From NCBI RefSeq assembly GCF_900167455.1, contig NZ_FUWJ01000003.1, positions 124,001 to 188,000 on the forward strand: a DNA stretch of 64,000 bases. The letters are read 5' to 3'. Below, in pieces: positions 8,274 to 16,940 of this stretch; the stretch's first letter is position 1; each line of letters opens with the position of its first letter. A program made the translations under genes and the position numbers. The DNA comes from Enhydrobacter aerosaccus. GTDB taxonomy: Bacteria; Pseudomonadota; Alphaproteobacteria; Reyranellales; Reyranellaceae. Below the pieces are notes generated by a model, which saw only the letters and a list, made by a program, of their open reading frames with translations, ran no database searches and was not told the DNA's origin.

Positions 8274-9473
8274 ATGGTCAAAGGCGCGTTCGACGGGGTC
8301 ACGGTTCTGGATTTCACGCAGGGCGTCGCGGGGCCGCACGCCTCGATGCTGCTGGCCCTGCACGGAGCCGACGTCATCAAGATCGAGCCGCCGGAGGGCG
8401 ACTGGGGCCGGGCGCTGGGCGAGCTGAAGGGTGATCATTGTGCCCATTCGATCGCCTTCAACCGCGGCAAGCGCAGCATCGCCCTCGATCTGAAGTCGCC
8501 GGACGGCATCGCCGTGGTGAAAAAGCTCGCGGCCAAGGCCGACGTGGTAATGGAAAGCTTCCGCCCCGGTGTTATCGGGCGGCTGGGCTTCGGCTACGAG
8601 GACCTGAAGAAGATCAACCCGAAGGTCGTCTACTGCTCGATCTCGGGCTTCGGCCAGACCGGTCCCTACAGCAAGCGGCCCACGGTCGACGGGCTGATCC
8701 AGGCCTTCTCGGGCATGATGGTGATGAACAAGATGCCCGACGGCACGCCGTGGCGTCAGGGCATGATCGCGGTCGATGTCACCACCGGCCTCTACACCTT
8801 CCAGGCGCTCGCTCCGGCCATCATGCGGCAGTTCCGCTTCGGCGAAGGCTGCTACATCGATTCGAGCCTGATGCGCGCCGCGGCCGCCTACCAGGGCGCC
8901 AAGCTGATGGAGTGGGTCTTCTCCAAGGGCAATCCGCCGGTGCTCTACATGCCGGCCGGCAGCTACAAGACCGCCAACGGCTACATCATGTTGTCGGCCA
9001 TGCGACCGCACCACTTCAGGCTGCTGTTCGAGCTGATCGGCCGCGAGGATATCGCCAACGACCCCGACCTGCAGAGCCATGACAACCGCATCAGGAACGC
9101 CGCCAAGATCATCAAGGCGCTGAACGAGACCATGCCGCAGAAGACCACCGAGGAGTGGATCGAGATCCTGCAGCCGAAGGATGTGTTCTGCGAGCGCGTG
9201 AACAACTACACCGACTATCTCCAGCACCCTCACGTCAAGGCGACCGGTGCGGTCGACTGGATCGAGCAGGACGGCATGGGCGCCTTGCCGGTCGCGAACA
9301 TCCCTGGCTTGCCGCGCGCTTCCGAGCATCCGCCACAGCAGTACGCTCCGCATATCGGCGAGAACGGGCCGGAGATCCTGCGCGAGCTGAGCTACAGCGC
9401 CGCCGACATCGACGCCATGCTGTCGCGCGGCGGGGTGCGCGCACCGGCACCGGCGGTGAAAGCGGCGGATTGA
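8274..9473 (+). CDS. CaiB/BaiF (class III) CoA-transferase
   Basis: 399 residues, with GGGAGGAG before the ATG. The N-terminus (GVTVLDFTQGVAGPHASMLL, in part), IKIEPPEGD, the FNRGKRSIALDLK segment and SGFGQTGPY are diagnostic for the family. Asp139 in KRPTVDG sits where formyl-CoA transferase has its catalytic Asp. The enzyme moves CoA between an acyl-CoA and a carboxylic acid, often as the activation step of a degradative pathway. It lies 96 bases after the MFS gene and could activate the imported acid. Substrate cannot be inferred from sequence. Confidence 0.92.
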   Translation: MVKGAFDGVTVLDFTQGVAGPHASMLLALHGADVIKIEPPEGDWGRALGELKGDHCAHSIAFNRGKRSIALDLKSPDGIAVVKKLAAKADVVMESFRPGVIGRLGFGYEDLKKINPKVVYCSISGFGQTGPYSKRPTVDGLIQAFSGMMVMNKMPDGTPWRQGMIAVDVTTGLYTFQALAPAIMRQFRFGEGCYIDSSLMRAAAAYQGAKLMEWVFSKGNPPVLYMPAGSYKTANGYIMLSAMRPHHFRLLFELIGREDIANDPDLQSHDNRIRNAAKIIKALNETMPQKTTEEWIEILQPKDVFCERVNNYTDYLQHPHVKATGAVDWIEQDGMGALPVANIPGLPRASEHPPQQYAPHIGENGPEILRELSYSAADIDAMLSRGGVRAPAPAVKAAD

Positions 9474-9543
9474 GTGCCGACGGCGGTGACCGCAAGATAT
9501 AGGGGCGGCTACCGCAAGTAACGCTTAAATAAATGGAGGATTA

Positions 9544-9624
9544 ATGGCCCTCCCCCAGATCTGGTGGCGCGATCATCGATGGGTTTTCCGGCGAGCACGG
9601 TTGTGGCGCCCTATAATTGCATAA
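9544..9624 (+). CDS. Possible 26-residue Trp/Arg-rich small protein
   Basis: A short frame begins at ATG 9544 with an ideal ribosome site (GGAGG five bases upstream) and ends at TAA 9622-9624. The peptide has four Trp and six Arg in 26 residues. It lies alone between a CoA-transferase and a convergent gene. It could be a leader peptide or small cationic protein, or chance. Only the ribosome site supports it. Confidence 0.3.
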   Translation: MALPQIWWRDHRWVFRRARLWRPIIA

Positions 9625-9634
9625 TTCGCAATTA
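9614..9634. repeat. AT-rich inverted repeat, 7-bp arms
   Basis: TAATTGC and GCAATTA flank a seven-base spacer in an otherwise GC-rich stretch between two converging genes. It is perfect over both arms. It could be an operator or a bidirectional hairpin; nothing else identifies it. Confidence 0.4.
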
Positions 9635-9666
9635 ATGCCAATGCCGCAAATACGCGGCGATCGGCG

Positions 9667-10221
9667 CTAATACGGCAAGGAAGCCTGACCAACGCCCAGC
9701 GGGCCGGCCGAGACAAAGCGTTCGACCTCAGCGGCACTGCGCAGGCGCACGACCCGCTTCTCTTGGCCCAAGGCGGCGCACTCGGCGCCGAACCGCTCGC
9801 GGTATTTGTGGTGTGTCCTGAGCGCCCAGAGCAGGATCGACTGCCGGCTGAAGAAGGCATTGGCCAGGGATTCGCGATTGCCGGTGCCCCACAGCTCCTC
9901 TTTCGTCAGCGCCCGCTTCAGCGTCCGCCGGACCAGGCGGGACATCACCAGCGGCAGCGGCAGATCCAGCCAGACCAGCGTGTCGGCCGGATGCCAGGTG
10001 AGATCGCGCACCTGGCCGTAATTGCCCACCACGATCCAGTCGCCCTGCCGAACCTCGTTCTCGACGCGATAGCGGAACAAGTCGACCGGCGCCGGTTGCC
10101 AGTCGCGTCCCCAGTACAGGGCATCGAGCTCGACCACGCGCAGGCCGGTGCGCTCGGCGAGACGCTGCGCCAGCCGGCTCTTTCCTGATCCAGTCGTGCC
10201 GAAGACCACAACGCGCCGCAT
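9667..10221 (-). CDS. P-loop kinase-like protein (adenylate kinase / FlaR topology-modulation family)
   Basis: 184 residues. A Walker A motif GTTGSGKS stands at residues 8-15, followed by LAERTGLRVVELDALYWG, in which the ELDALYW segment is characteristic of the small P-loop proteins annotated as adenylate kinases or DNA topology modulation protein FlaR. The W-x-x-D-G-N-Y area (DWIVVGNYGQV) and the Arg-rich MSRLVRRTLKR lid segment also fit. The target for phosphorylation is unknown. It is transcribed alone, converging on the CoA-transferase and diverging from the amidohydrolase genes. Confidence 0.8.
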   Translation of the reverse strand: MRRVVVFGTTGSGKSRLAQRLAERTGLRVVELDALYWGRDWQPAPVDLFRYRVENEVRQGDWIVVGNYGQVRDLTWHPADTLVWLDLPLPLVMSRLVRRTLKRALTKEELWGTGNRESLANAFFSRQSILLWALRTHHKYRERFGAECAALGQEKRVVRLRSAAEVERFVSAGPLGVGQASLPY

Positions 10222-10394
10222 CAGCCGCCTCCACCGCGCCCTGTGCGCGTGAGGCGACCTCTATGCTGCGCGGTGACGGCGAGAACCCGGCCCCGCCACC
10301 CGATGCGTGCCATGCTGCCCCCTTGCCAATGGGCGAACTGTAGCGTCAATACGCGCGCCGTCGTAGGGTGTCGGCTTCTGTTGGGGGAGCGTTG

Positions 10395-11630
10395 ATGTCG
10401 CAGATTCTGTTCAAGAACGCCAACGTGCTGGATCCGCGCTGGACGGAAGCGCGCGGCGGCTACGAGGTGCTGGTCGAGGGCGAGCGCATCAAGGAAGTCT
10501 CCGCCAAGCCGATCAAGGCTGCCAATGCCCGAGTCGTGGACTGCGGCAAGCGCACGCTGATGCCGGGCCTGATCGACTGCCACGTGCATGTGTTTCTGAG
10601 CGAAGTGAACATCCGCAATCTCGAGAACGTGCCCCTCACCCTGATGACGGCGCGCGCCGCCGACCTGATGAAGGGCATGATCGACCGCGGCTTCACCACC
10701 GTCCGCGATACCGGCGGCGCCGATTGGGGCATCAAGACCGCGGTCGACACCGGCCTGATTGCCGGTCCGCGCCTGTTCATCTCCGGCCGCGCCATCGGCC
10801 CCACCGGCGGCCACAGCGATTCGCGTCGCCGCACAGATCAGGGCGCTCCCTGCGGCTGCTGCAACGCCATGGTCTATGCGATGGCGGTGGCCGATGGCCC
10901 CGACGAAGTGCGCAAGACAGTGCGCGAGCAGATGCGCCAGGGCGCCGACCAGGTGAAGATCATGTGCTCGGGCGGCGTCGCGTCTCCCTACGATCCGCTC
11001 GACTCGCTGCAATTCTCCGAAGCCGAGATCGCCGCCGCGACCGACGAGGCGAAGAATTTCGGCCGCTACGTCCTCGCCCATGCCTATACGCCCGAGGCGA
11101 TCACGCGCGCGGTCAGCAATGGCGTGCGCACTATCGAGCACGGCAACCTGATCGACGACAAGTCGGCGCGCCTGTTGAAGTCGAAGAAGGGCTACATGAT
11201 CGCCAACCTCGTCACCTACTTCGTGATGAAGGAACGCGCGGCGCAGTTCGGCATGACGGCCGACATGCTGGCCAAGAACGATATCGTGCTGGAAGGTGCC
11301 TTGCGGTCGCTCGAGATCTGCAAGAAGGCCGGCGTCAAGGTCGGCTACGGCAGCGACCTCCTGGGCCAGCTCCAGGTCGAGCAGAGCCGCGAGTTCCTGT
11401 TCCGCGCCGAGGTGCTGAAGCCGCTGGAGATCATCCGGCAGGCGACCGTGGTGGGAGCGGAGATCCTGCGCCAGGAGGGTCAGCTCGGCATCATCGAGCC
11501 CGGTGCCTATGCCGATCTGATCGTGGTCGATGGCGATCCACTCAAGAAGCTCGAGCTCTTCCTCGACCAGGGCAAGCACCTGCCGGCCATCATGAAGGCC
11601 GGCAAGTTCCACAAGAATGCGTTGATGTAA
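10395..11630 (+). CDS. Metal-dependent amidohydrolase (imidazolonepropionase/prolidase-like), copy 1
   Basis: 411 residues from ATG 10395, with GGGGGAG upstream. All metal-site features of the amidohydrolase superfamily are visible: HxH in LIDCHVHVF, the lysine in DQVKIMCSGG that is carbamylated in two-metal members, His in LAHAYTPEA, His in TIEHGNLID and the Asp in YGSDLLG. Members of this branch hydrolyse Xaa-Pro or Xaa-Arg/Lys dipeptides or N-acyl amino acids. Copy 2 follows after 144 bases and is about two thirds identical by eye. A PotABCD-like ABC transporter follows both, so they probably act on imported substrates in the cytoplasm; no signal peptide is present. Confidence 0.9.
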   Translation: MSQILFKNANVLDPRWTEARGGYEVLVEGERIKEVSAKPIKAANARVVDCGKRTLMPGLIDCHVHVFLSEVNIRNLENVPLTLMTARAADLMKGMIDRGFTTVRDTGGADWGIKTAVDTGLIAGPRLFISGRAIGPTGGHSDSRRRTDQGAPCGCCNAMVYAMAVADGPDEVRKTVREQMRQGADQVKIMCSGGVASPYDPLDSLQFSEAEIAAATDEAKNFGRYVLAHAYTPEAITRAVSNGVRTIEHGNLIDDKSARLLKSKKGYMIANLVTYFVMKERAAQFGMTADMLAKNDIVLEGALRSLEICKKAGVKVGYGSDLLGQLQVEQSREFLFRAEVLKPLEIIRQATVVGAEILRQEGQLGIIEPGAYADLIVVDGDPLKKLELFLDQGKHLPAIMKAGKFHKNALM

Positions 11631-11774
11631 GCGTGCCGCGGCGGCGAGTCCTTCGCTGCGCTCGGAATTCACATTGGGTTTTGGCGTGCACTGTGTGTGG
11701 CGCCGATCGCCGATGTGTTCCGGAGACGATGCCGATGCCGCGTGCGCTCGGATGACACCGTTCGGAGTCCTGCA

Positions 11775-13004
11775 ATGTCTTTCCTGTTCAAGAACCTGAA
11801 CCTCCTCGATCCGCGCTGGAAGGAAGCGCGCGGCGGCTATGAAGTGCTGGTCGAGGGCGACACGATCAAGGAAGTGTCGCCCAAGGCCATCAAGTCGAAG
11901 ACGGCGACCGTGATCGACTGCGGCAAGCGCACGCTGATGCCCGGCCTGATCGACTGCCACGTGCACACGCATCACAGCGAGGTCTACATCAACCGCATGG
12001 AGGCGGTGCCGCTGACGCTGATGATGGCCCGCTCGGCCGGGCGCCTGAAGCGCATGCTCGATCGCGGCTTCACCACGGTGCGCGACGCCGGCGGCGCCGA
12101 CTGGGGCACCAAGACCGCGGTCGAAGCAGGTCTGATCCCGGGCCCGCGCCTCTTCATCTCCTGCCGCTCGATCGGCCCCACCGGCGGCCACAACGACCGC
12201 AACCGGCGCACCGACATCGGCCCGCCCTGCCTGTGCTGCAACGGCATGGTCTTCATCCGCTGCATCGCCGACGGACCGGACGAAGTGCGCAAGGCGGCGC
12301 GCGAGCAGATGCGCCAGGGCGCAGATCAGGTGAAGCTGATGGTCTCGGGCGGTGTGGCCTCGCCGTACGATCCACTCGAATCGCTGCAGTTCACGGTCGA
12401 GGAGATCACCGCGGCGGTGGAGGAAGCGCAGGCCTTCGGACGCTACGTGCTGACCCATGCCTATACGCCGGAGGCCATCAGCCGCGCCGTGAATTGCGGC
12501 GTGCGCACCATCGAGCACGGCAATCTCGTCGATGCCCCGACCGCCAGGCTGATGGCGAAGAAGGGCGTCTACATGATCCCCAATCTCGTGACCTACGACG
12601 CCATGAAGCGGCGGGCCAAGGAATTCGGCATGCCGAACGAGATGCTGGAGAAGAACGATGAAGTCCTGAAATACGGCTATGCCGAACTCGAGCATTGCCG
12701 CAAAGCGGGCGTGAAAATGGCCTACGGCTCCGACCTGTTGGGTGCGCTGGAGAACGAGCAGACCGGCGAGTTCCGGATCCGCGGCGAGGTCATGCCGGCA
12801 ATCGACGTCATCCGTTCGGCTACCCTGATCGGCGCCGAGGTCGTGCGCCAGGAGGGCAAGCTCGGCACCATCCAGCCCGGAGCCTATGCCGACTTGCTCG
12901 TGGTCGACGGCGATCCCCTCAAGGATCTCGGCCTGTTCCAGGATGGCGGCGTCAACCTGCCGGTCATCATGAAGGCCGGCAAGTTCCACAAGAACGCGCT
13001 GTGA
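11775..13004 (+). CDS. Metal-dependent amidohydrolase, copy 2
   Basis: 409 residues from ATG 11775, with CGGAG seven bases upstream. Same ligands as copy 1: HxH in LIDCHVHTHHS, Lys in QVKLMVSGG, His in LTHAYTPEA, His in TIEHGNLVD, Asp in YGSDLLG. The two copies are nearly colinear but differ after HxH (HVHVFLS versus HVHTHHS), in the Cys-rich segment (PCGCCNAM versus PCLCCNGM) and near the end, which suggests different substrate preference rather than a fresh duplication. It precedes the ABC permease gene by 97 bases. Confidence 0.9.
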   Translation: MSFLFKNLNLLDPRWKEARGGYEVLVEGDTIKEVSPKAIKSKTATVIDCGKRTLMPGLIDCHVHTHHSEVYINRMEAVPLTLMMARSAGRLKRMLDRGFTTVRDAGGADWGTKTAVEAGLIPGPRLFISCRSIGPTGGHNDRNRRTDIGPPCLCCNGMVFIRCIADGPDEVRKAAREQMRQGADQVKLMVSGGVASPYDPLESLQFTVEEITAAVEEAQAFGRYVLTHAYTPEAISRAVNCGVRTIEHGNLVDAPTARLMAKKGVYMIPNLVTYDAMKRRAKEFGMPNEMLEKNDEVLKYGYAELEHCRKAGVKMAYGSDLLGALENEQTGEFRIRGEVMPAIDVIRSATLIGAEVVRQEGKLGTIQPGAYADLLVVDGDPLKDLGLFQDGGVNLPVIMKAGKFHKNAL

Positions 13005-13101
13005 CAACCGACGGCCTCTTCGCCAGCGGCGCGTCACGCCAGTGCCGCGATCTCGACCGCGATCGGCAAAGACGCGCGACCGGAGTCGCGCGCCCCAAGC
13101 C

Positions 13102-13926
13102 ATGAACGCCGTCGCGCTTATCCGCCGCCGCGCAGGCCGCTGGGCCTTGAACGGTGCCGCGACGCTGTCGCTGGCCTACATCTTGCTGCCGCTCGTCTTC
13201 GTGGTGTGGCTTGCCTTCTTCCGCCAGGAAATCCCGTCCTTCCCGCCCGAGGGCTATAGCCTGCGCTGGTTCGCGGCCATCCTCGACCAGAGGAAGTTCG
13301 TCGACGGGTTTTCGCTCTCATTCCAGGTCGGCGTGCTGGCGACCGTGATTGGCCTCGCACTGGGCGTGCCGGCCGCGCTCTGCCTGGCGCGGTACGACAT
13401 CTCCTGGCGGGCGCCGCTCTCCAGCCTGCTGCTGATGCCGCTGATCGTGCCGGGCGTCGTGCTGGGCACGTCGATGTACGTGTTCCACGTCGAGCTCGAG
13501 AACGCGCTCGATGTCGACGTGATCGGCACCTTCTATGCCCTGGTGGCAGGGCATGTCGTGATTGTCATTCCCTGGATCGTGAGGCTGGTCACGGCGAGCC
13601 TGGCCGGCGTCGACCGCACCACCGAAGAGGCGGCACAGAATCTCGGCGCCAATCGCTGGATCACCTTCTGGCGCATCACCCTGCCGGCGATCCGGCCGGG
13701 CATGGTGGCCGGCGCCCTGTTCGGCTTCGTCACCTCGTTCGGCAATCTGGAGATGAGCCTGTTCCTGGTCGGCCCGGGCCGCACCACCTTGCCGATCGTG
13801 ATCCTCCAGTATCTGGAGTGGAAGATCGATCCGACCATCGCGGCGGTCTCGGTGGTGCAGATCGTCCTGATCGCCATCGCCATGCTGATCACCGATCGTT
13901 ACGTCAAGCTGGCCCGGGTGGTCTGA
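13102..13926 (+). CDS. ABC transporter permease, PotC-like
   Basis: 274 residues from ATG 13102. Six membrane spans and the EAA loop (TTEEAAQNLGANRWITFWRI, in part) characteristic of binding-protein-dependent permeases are present. The N-terminus with LPLVFVVWLAFF and the length fit the PotC branch of spermidine/putrescine-type importers. It is the first gene of a compact unit: ATPase two bases downstream, then binding protein and second permease. The order permease-ATPase-binding protein-permease differs from the classical potABCD order. Confidence 0.9.
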   Translation: MNAVALIRRRAGRWALNGAATLSLAYILLPLVFVVWLAFFRQEIPSFPPEGYSLRWFAAILDQRKFVDGFSLSFQVGVLATVIGLALGVPAALCLARYDISWRAPLSSLLLMPLIVPGVVLGTSMYVFHVELENALDVDVIGTFYALVAGHVVIVIPWIVRLVTASLAGVDRTTEEAAQNLGANRWITFWRITLPAIRPGMVAGALFGFVTSFGNLEMSLFLVGPGRTTLPIVILQYLEWKIDPTIAAVSVVQIVLIAIAMLITDRYVKLARVV

Positions 13927-13927
13927 C

Positions 13928-14980
13928 ATGGCACAGCTCGACATCGAGAACCTGTCCAAGCGCTACGGCGACTTCCAGGCCGTGCGCGAGGTTTCGCTGC
14001 AGGTCGCGGACGGCGAATTCCTCGTGCTCCTGGGACCTTCCGGCTGCGGCAAGACCACGACCTTGCGCATGGTGGCTGGCTTCATCGAACCCACCGCCGG
14101 CCATGTGAAGCTGGGCGGACGCGATGTGACGCTGCTGCCCCCGTGGCGGCGCAACGCCGGCATGGTGTTCCAGAGCTACGCCCTATTCCCCCATCTCACC
14201 GTGGCGCAGAACGTCGCCTTCGGCCTCGAGATGCGCAAGGTGGCGCGCGCCGAGATCGCCAAGCGCGTCGATGATGCGCTGGCGCTGGTGCGCCTGGCCG
14301 GCCATGGCGGCCGCCTGCCCCGCCAGCTTTCCGGCGGTCAGCAACAGCGCGTGGCGCTGGCCCGCGCATTGGCCATCCATCCCGACGTGTTGCTGCTCGA
14401 CGAGCCGCTCAGCAACCTCGACGCCAAGCTGCGCCAGGAAGTGCGCGTGGAGATCCGCGAGCTGCAGCAGAAGCTCGGCCTGACCGCGGTGATGGTGACG
14501 CACGACCAGGAAGAGGCCCTCACCATGGCCGACAGGCTGGTGGTGATGAGCGAAGGCGCGGTGCGCCAGGTCGGCACCCAGCGCGACCTCTACGAGCGGC
14601 CGGCCAACCGCTTCGTGGCCGACTTCGTCGGCCGCAGTACCTTCTTCGAGGGCATGGTCGAGGCACCCGGCCGGTTCCGGACCGATGGCGGTCTGACCTT
14701 GGCGTGTGTCGGCGGCACGCCGGGTCGGGGAGCGCTGGCGCTGCGACCGGAACGCGTCGGCATCGCGTCGACCGCCGGGAGCGGGTTGGACAACAACCTG
14801 CGCGGTACCGTGGAATTCGTCTCCTATCTCGGCGCCTTGATCGACATCCACGTCCGCCTGTCGCCCAGCGACCGGCTGATCGTCCATGTCGCCAATCGCG
14901 ATGGCGCCTTCGTGCCCGAGGTTGGCCAGCCGGTTCATGTCGGCTGGCCAGCGGCGGCGGCGCAGGTATTCAACGAGTAG
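13928..14980 (+). CDS. ABC transporter ATPase, PotA-like
   Basis: 350 residues. Walker A GPSGCGKTT, signature LSGGQQQRVALARAL, Walker B VLLLDEPLSNLD and the switch His in MVTHDQEEAL are all intact. The C-terminal TOBE region (from about 275, with LALRPERVGI) is typical of the PotA/MalK group. It begins one base after the PotC-like stop. It energises uptake by the flanking permeases with the binding protein at 15016. Confidence 0.95.
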   Translation: MAQLDIENLSKRYGDFQAVREVSLQVADGEFLVLLGPSGCGKTTTLRMVAGFIEPTAGHVKLGGRDVTLLPPWRRNAGMVFQSYALFPHLTVAQNVAFGLEMRKVARAEIAKRVDDALALVRLAGHGGRLPRQLSGGQQQRVALARALAIHPDVLLLDEPLSNLDAKLRQEVRVEIRELQQKLGLTAVMVTHDQEEALTMADRLVVMSEGAVRQVGTQRDLYERPANRFVADFVGRSTFFEGMVEAPGRFRTDGGLTLACVGGTPGRGALALRPERVGIASTAGSGLDNNLRGTVEFVSYLGALIDIHVRLSPSDRLIVHVANRDGAFVPEVGQPVHVGWPAAAAQVFNE

Positions 14981-15015
14981 CAAGACCGAATAAACGAAAG
15001 ACACAGGAGGCCTTC

Positions 15016-16059
15016 ATGTCCGGTCCGTTCCCGCTTCGCCGCCGCACCCTGCTGGGTGGCGCCGCCGCCCTTGCTCTTGGCGCGCCCCAGTTCGCACGCG
15101 CCCAGGACAACAAGCGCATCGTCGTCGGCACCTGGGGTGGCGATTATTCGCGCCTGCTGGCCAAGAACATCGAGAAGCCCTTCCTCGAGCCCAAGGGGTG
15201 GGACGTGGTCAAGGACGAGGCCAACGACCCGCCGCGGCGGGCCAAGATGCTGGCCGAGAAGACGCTGCGGCGCGGCACATCGGACGTGCAGGGCCTGTCG
15301 GCCGCGAACATGTACGAGGCCAACGAACAGGGCCTGCTCGAGCAGCTCGACTACTCGAAGATCCCGCTGGCCAAGAATCTGATGCCGATGATGAAGTACC
15401 CCTACGGCATCGGGCAGATCTATTCGGGCAAGGTGATCCTCTACAATCCGAAGCTGCTCTCGACGCCGCCGACCAGCTTCGCCGAGACGTTCGATCCCAA
15501 GATGGGCTCCAAGCTTGGCATCATCGACATCCAGTACCAGTACACGCTGGTTGCCGCCGGCATGGCCGGCGGTGGATCGCCGAGCAACATCGAGCCTGGC
15601 AAGGCGCTGCTGCTGGCCTGCAAGAAGGCCGGCGCCCGCATCTATCCCAGCAACGAGGCCTTCGCCCAGGCGATGAAGACCGAGGAGATCGCCATCGGCA
15701 TCATGTGGAAGGCGCGCGCGGTGCAGTGGCAGAATGCCGGCATCCCGATCGAGACGGCGGCCGCGAAGGAAGGCGTGCCGATGTACATCTCGGGCTTCGC
15801 CATGCCGAAGAATGCGCCCGACAAGCCCGGCGCCTATGCCTATCTGAACGCCATGCTCGAGCCGGCGGCGCAGGAGGCCTTCGCGGTCGACATGGGCTAC
15901 AACCCGACCGTCACCAACGCCAACGTGCCGGCCGACGTGCAGAAGCGCATCGGCTTCACGCCCGAGGAGCAGAAGCGGCTGGTCGATCTGGATTACGGCT
16001 ATCTGGCCAAGAACGACGTCGCGTTCCAGGAATGGTGGAACAAGTCGTTCAAGGGATGA
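15016..16059 (+). CDS. ABC transporter substrate-binding protein, spermidine/putrescine type, Tat-exported
   Basis: 347 residues, starting at ATG 15016 behind CAGGAGG. The N-terminus (RRRTLLGGAAALALG) reads as a twin-arginine signal with likely cleavage after ARAQ. The mature part starts with RIVVGTWGGDYSRLL, typical of PotD-like extracellular binding proteins. The ligand-binding residues cannot be assigned by eye, so polyamine, opine or another small cation or peptide are all possible. It is followed by the PotB-like permease with a four-base ATGA overlap. Confidence 0.9.
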   Translation: MSGPFPLRRRTLLGGAAALALGAPQFARAQDNKRIVVGTWGGDYSRLLAKNIEKPFLEPKGWDVVKDEANDPPRRAKMLAEKTLRRGTSDVQGLSAANMYEANEQGLLEQLDYSKIPLAKNLMPMMKYPYGIGQIYSGKVILYNPKLLSTPPTSFAETFDPKMGSKLGIIDIQYQYTLVAAGMAGGGSPSNIEPGKALLLACKKAGARIYPSNEAFAQAMKTEEIAIGIMWKARAVQWQNAGIPIETAAAKEGVPMYISGFAMPKNAPDKPGAYAYLNAMLEPAAQEAFAVDMGYNPTVTNANVPADVQKRIGFTPEEQKRLVDLDYGYLAKNDVAFQEWWNKSFKG

Positions 16060-16940
16060 GCCTCGCGATCGACAGGCAGCGCAGCCGACTCCTGACGGCA
16101 TCGGCGCTGATCGGGCCGGCGACGATCTTCGTCGCCGTGAGCCTGTTCGCGCCGCTGGCGATCCTGTTCCGCTTCAGCCTCAACGGCTTCGACAAGGCGA
16201 CCAAGACGATGGTCGAGGCGCTGACGGCCGCCAACTACATCCACTTCTTCACCGATCCCTATTACACGGCGGCCCTGGCGACGACGGTGAAGATCGCGCT
16301 GCTGTCGACGGTCGCCTGTCTCGTGCTGGGCTTTCCGCTCGCCTATGTCGTGGCGCGCACGCAAAGCCGCTTCAAGCACCTGCTGATCATCGCCATCGTC
16401 CTGCCGCTGTTCGTCGGCAATGCCGTGCGCGCGGCGGGCTGGATGGTGGTGTTCGGCAACAAGGGCTTCGTCAATGCCGGCCTGACCGGGCTCGGACTGA
16501 TCGACAAGCCGCTCGAGATCATGTTCACCGAGAAGGCCGTCATCATCGGCATCATCGCCGTCAACCTGCCCTTCATGGTCCTGTCGCTGCAGAGCGTGAT
16601 CGAGGGCATCGACCGCGCCGTCGAGGAAGCGGCCTTCAGCCTGGGCGCCCCGCCCCTCACCATGTTTCGGCGCGTGCTGTGGCCGCTCGCCTTGCCCGGC
16701 ATCCTTTCGGGCACCATCCTGACCTTCATCCTGGCGATGAACGCCTACGCCACGCCCTATCTGCTGGGCGGGCCGCTGTTCAAGATGATGGCGCCGCTGG
16801 TCTACAACCAGTTCACCCAGCAAACCAACTGGCCGTTCGGCGGCGCCATCGCCTTCATTCTGATGGCGGTGACGCTCGGCCTCACGGTGGTGGCGAACCT
16901 CCTGATCCAGCGCCGCTCCGCGCGACGGACGACCGCATGA
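16056..16940 (+). CDS. ABC transporter permease, PotB-like
   Basis: 294 residues from ATG 16056, overlapping the binding-protein stop by four bases. Six spans and an EAA loop (AVEEAAFSLGAPPLTMFRRV, in part) identify it as the second permease of the importer. Its stop in turn overlaps the start of the next, unrecognised gene by four bases, so all three are translationally coupled. Confidence 0.92.
   Translation: MSLAIDRQRSRLLTASALIGPATIFVAVSLFAPLAILFRFSLNGFDKATKTMVEALTAANYIHFFTDPYYTAALATTVKIALLSTVACLVLGFPLAYVVARTQSRFKHLLIIAIVLPLFVGNAVRAAGWMVVFGNKGFVNAGLTGLGLIDKPLEIMFTEKAVIIGIIAVNLPFMVLSLQSVIEGIDRAVEEAAFSLGAPPLTMFRRVLWPLALPGILSGTILTFILAMNAYATPYLLGGPLFKMMAPLVYNQFTQQTNWPFGGAIAFILMAVTLGLTVVANLLIQRRSARRTTA

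Noticed and set aside
5916-9353. 1145-codon open frame on the minus strand
   Set aside because: It is the complement of the DUF2848, MFS and CoA-transferase genes; G+C bias leaves the antisense frame open. No domain or ribosome site supports it.
10221-13103. 960-codon open frame on the minus strand
   Set aside because: Antisense to the two amidohydrolases, which have full catalytic motifs; apparent repeats in its translation only mirror the duplicated genes.
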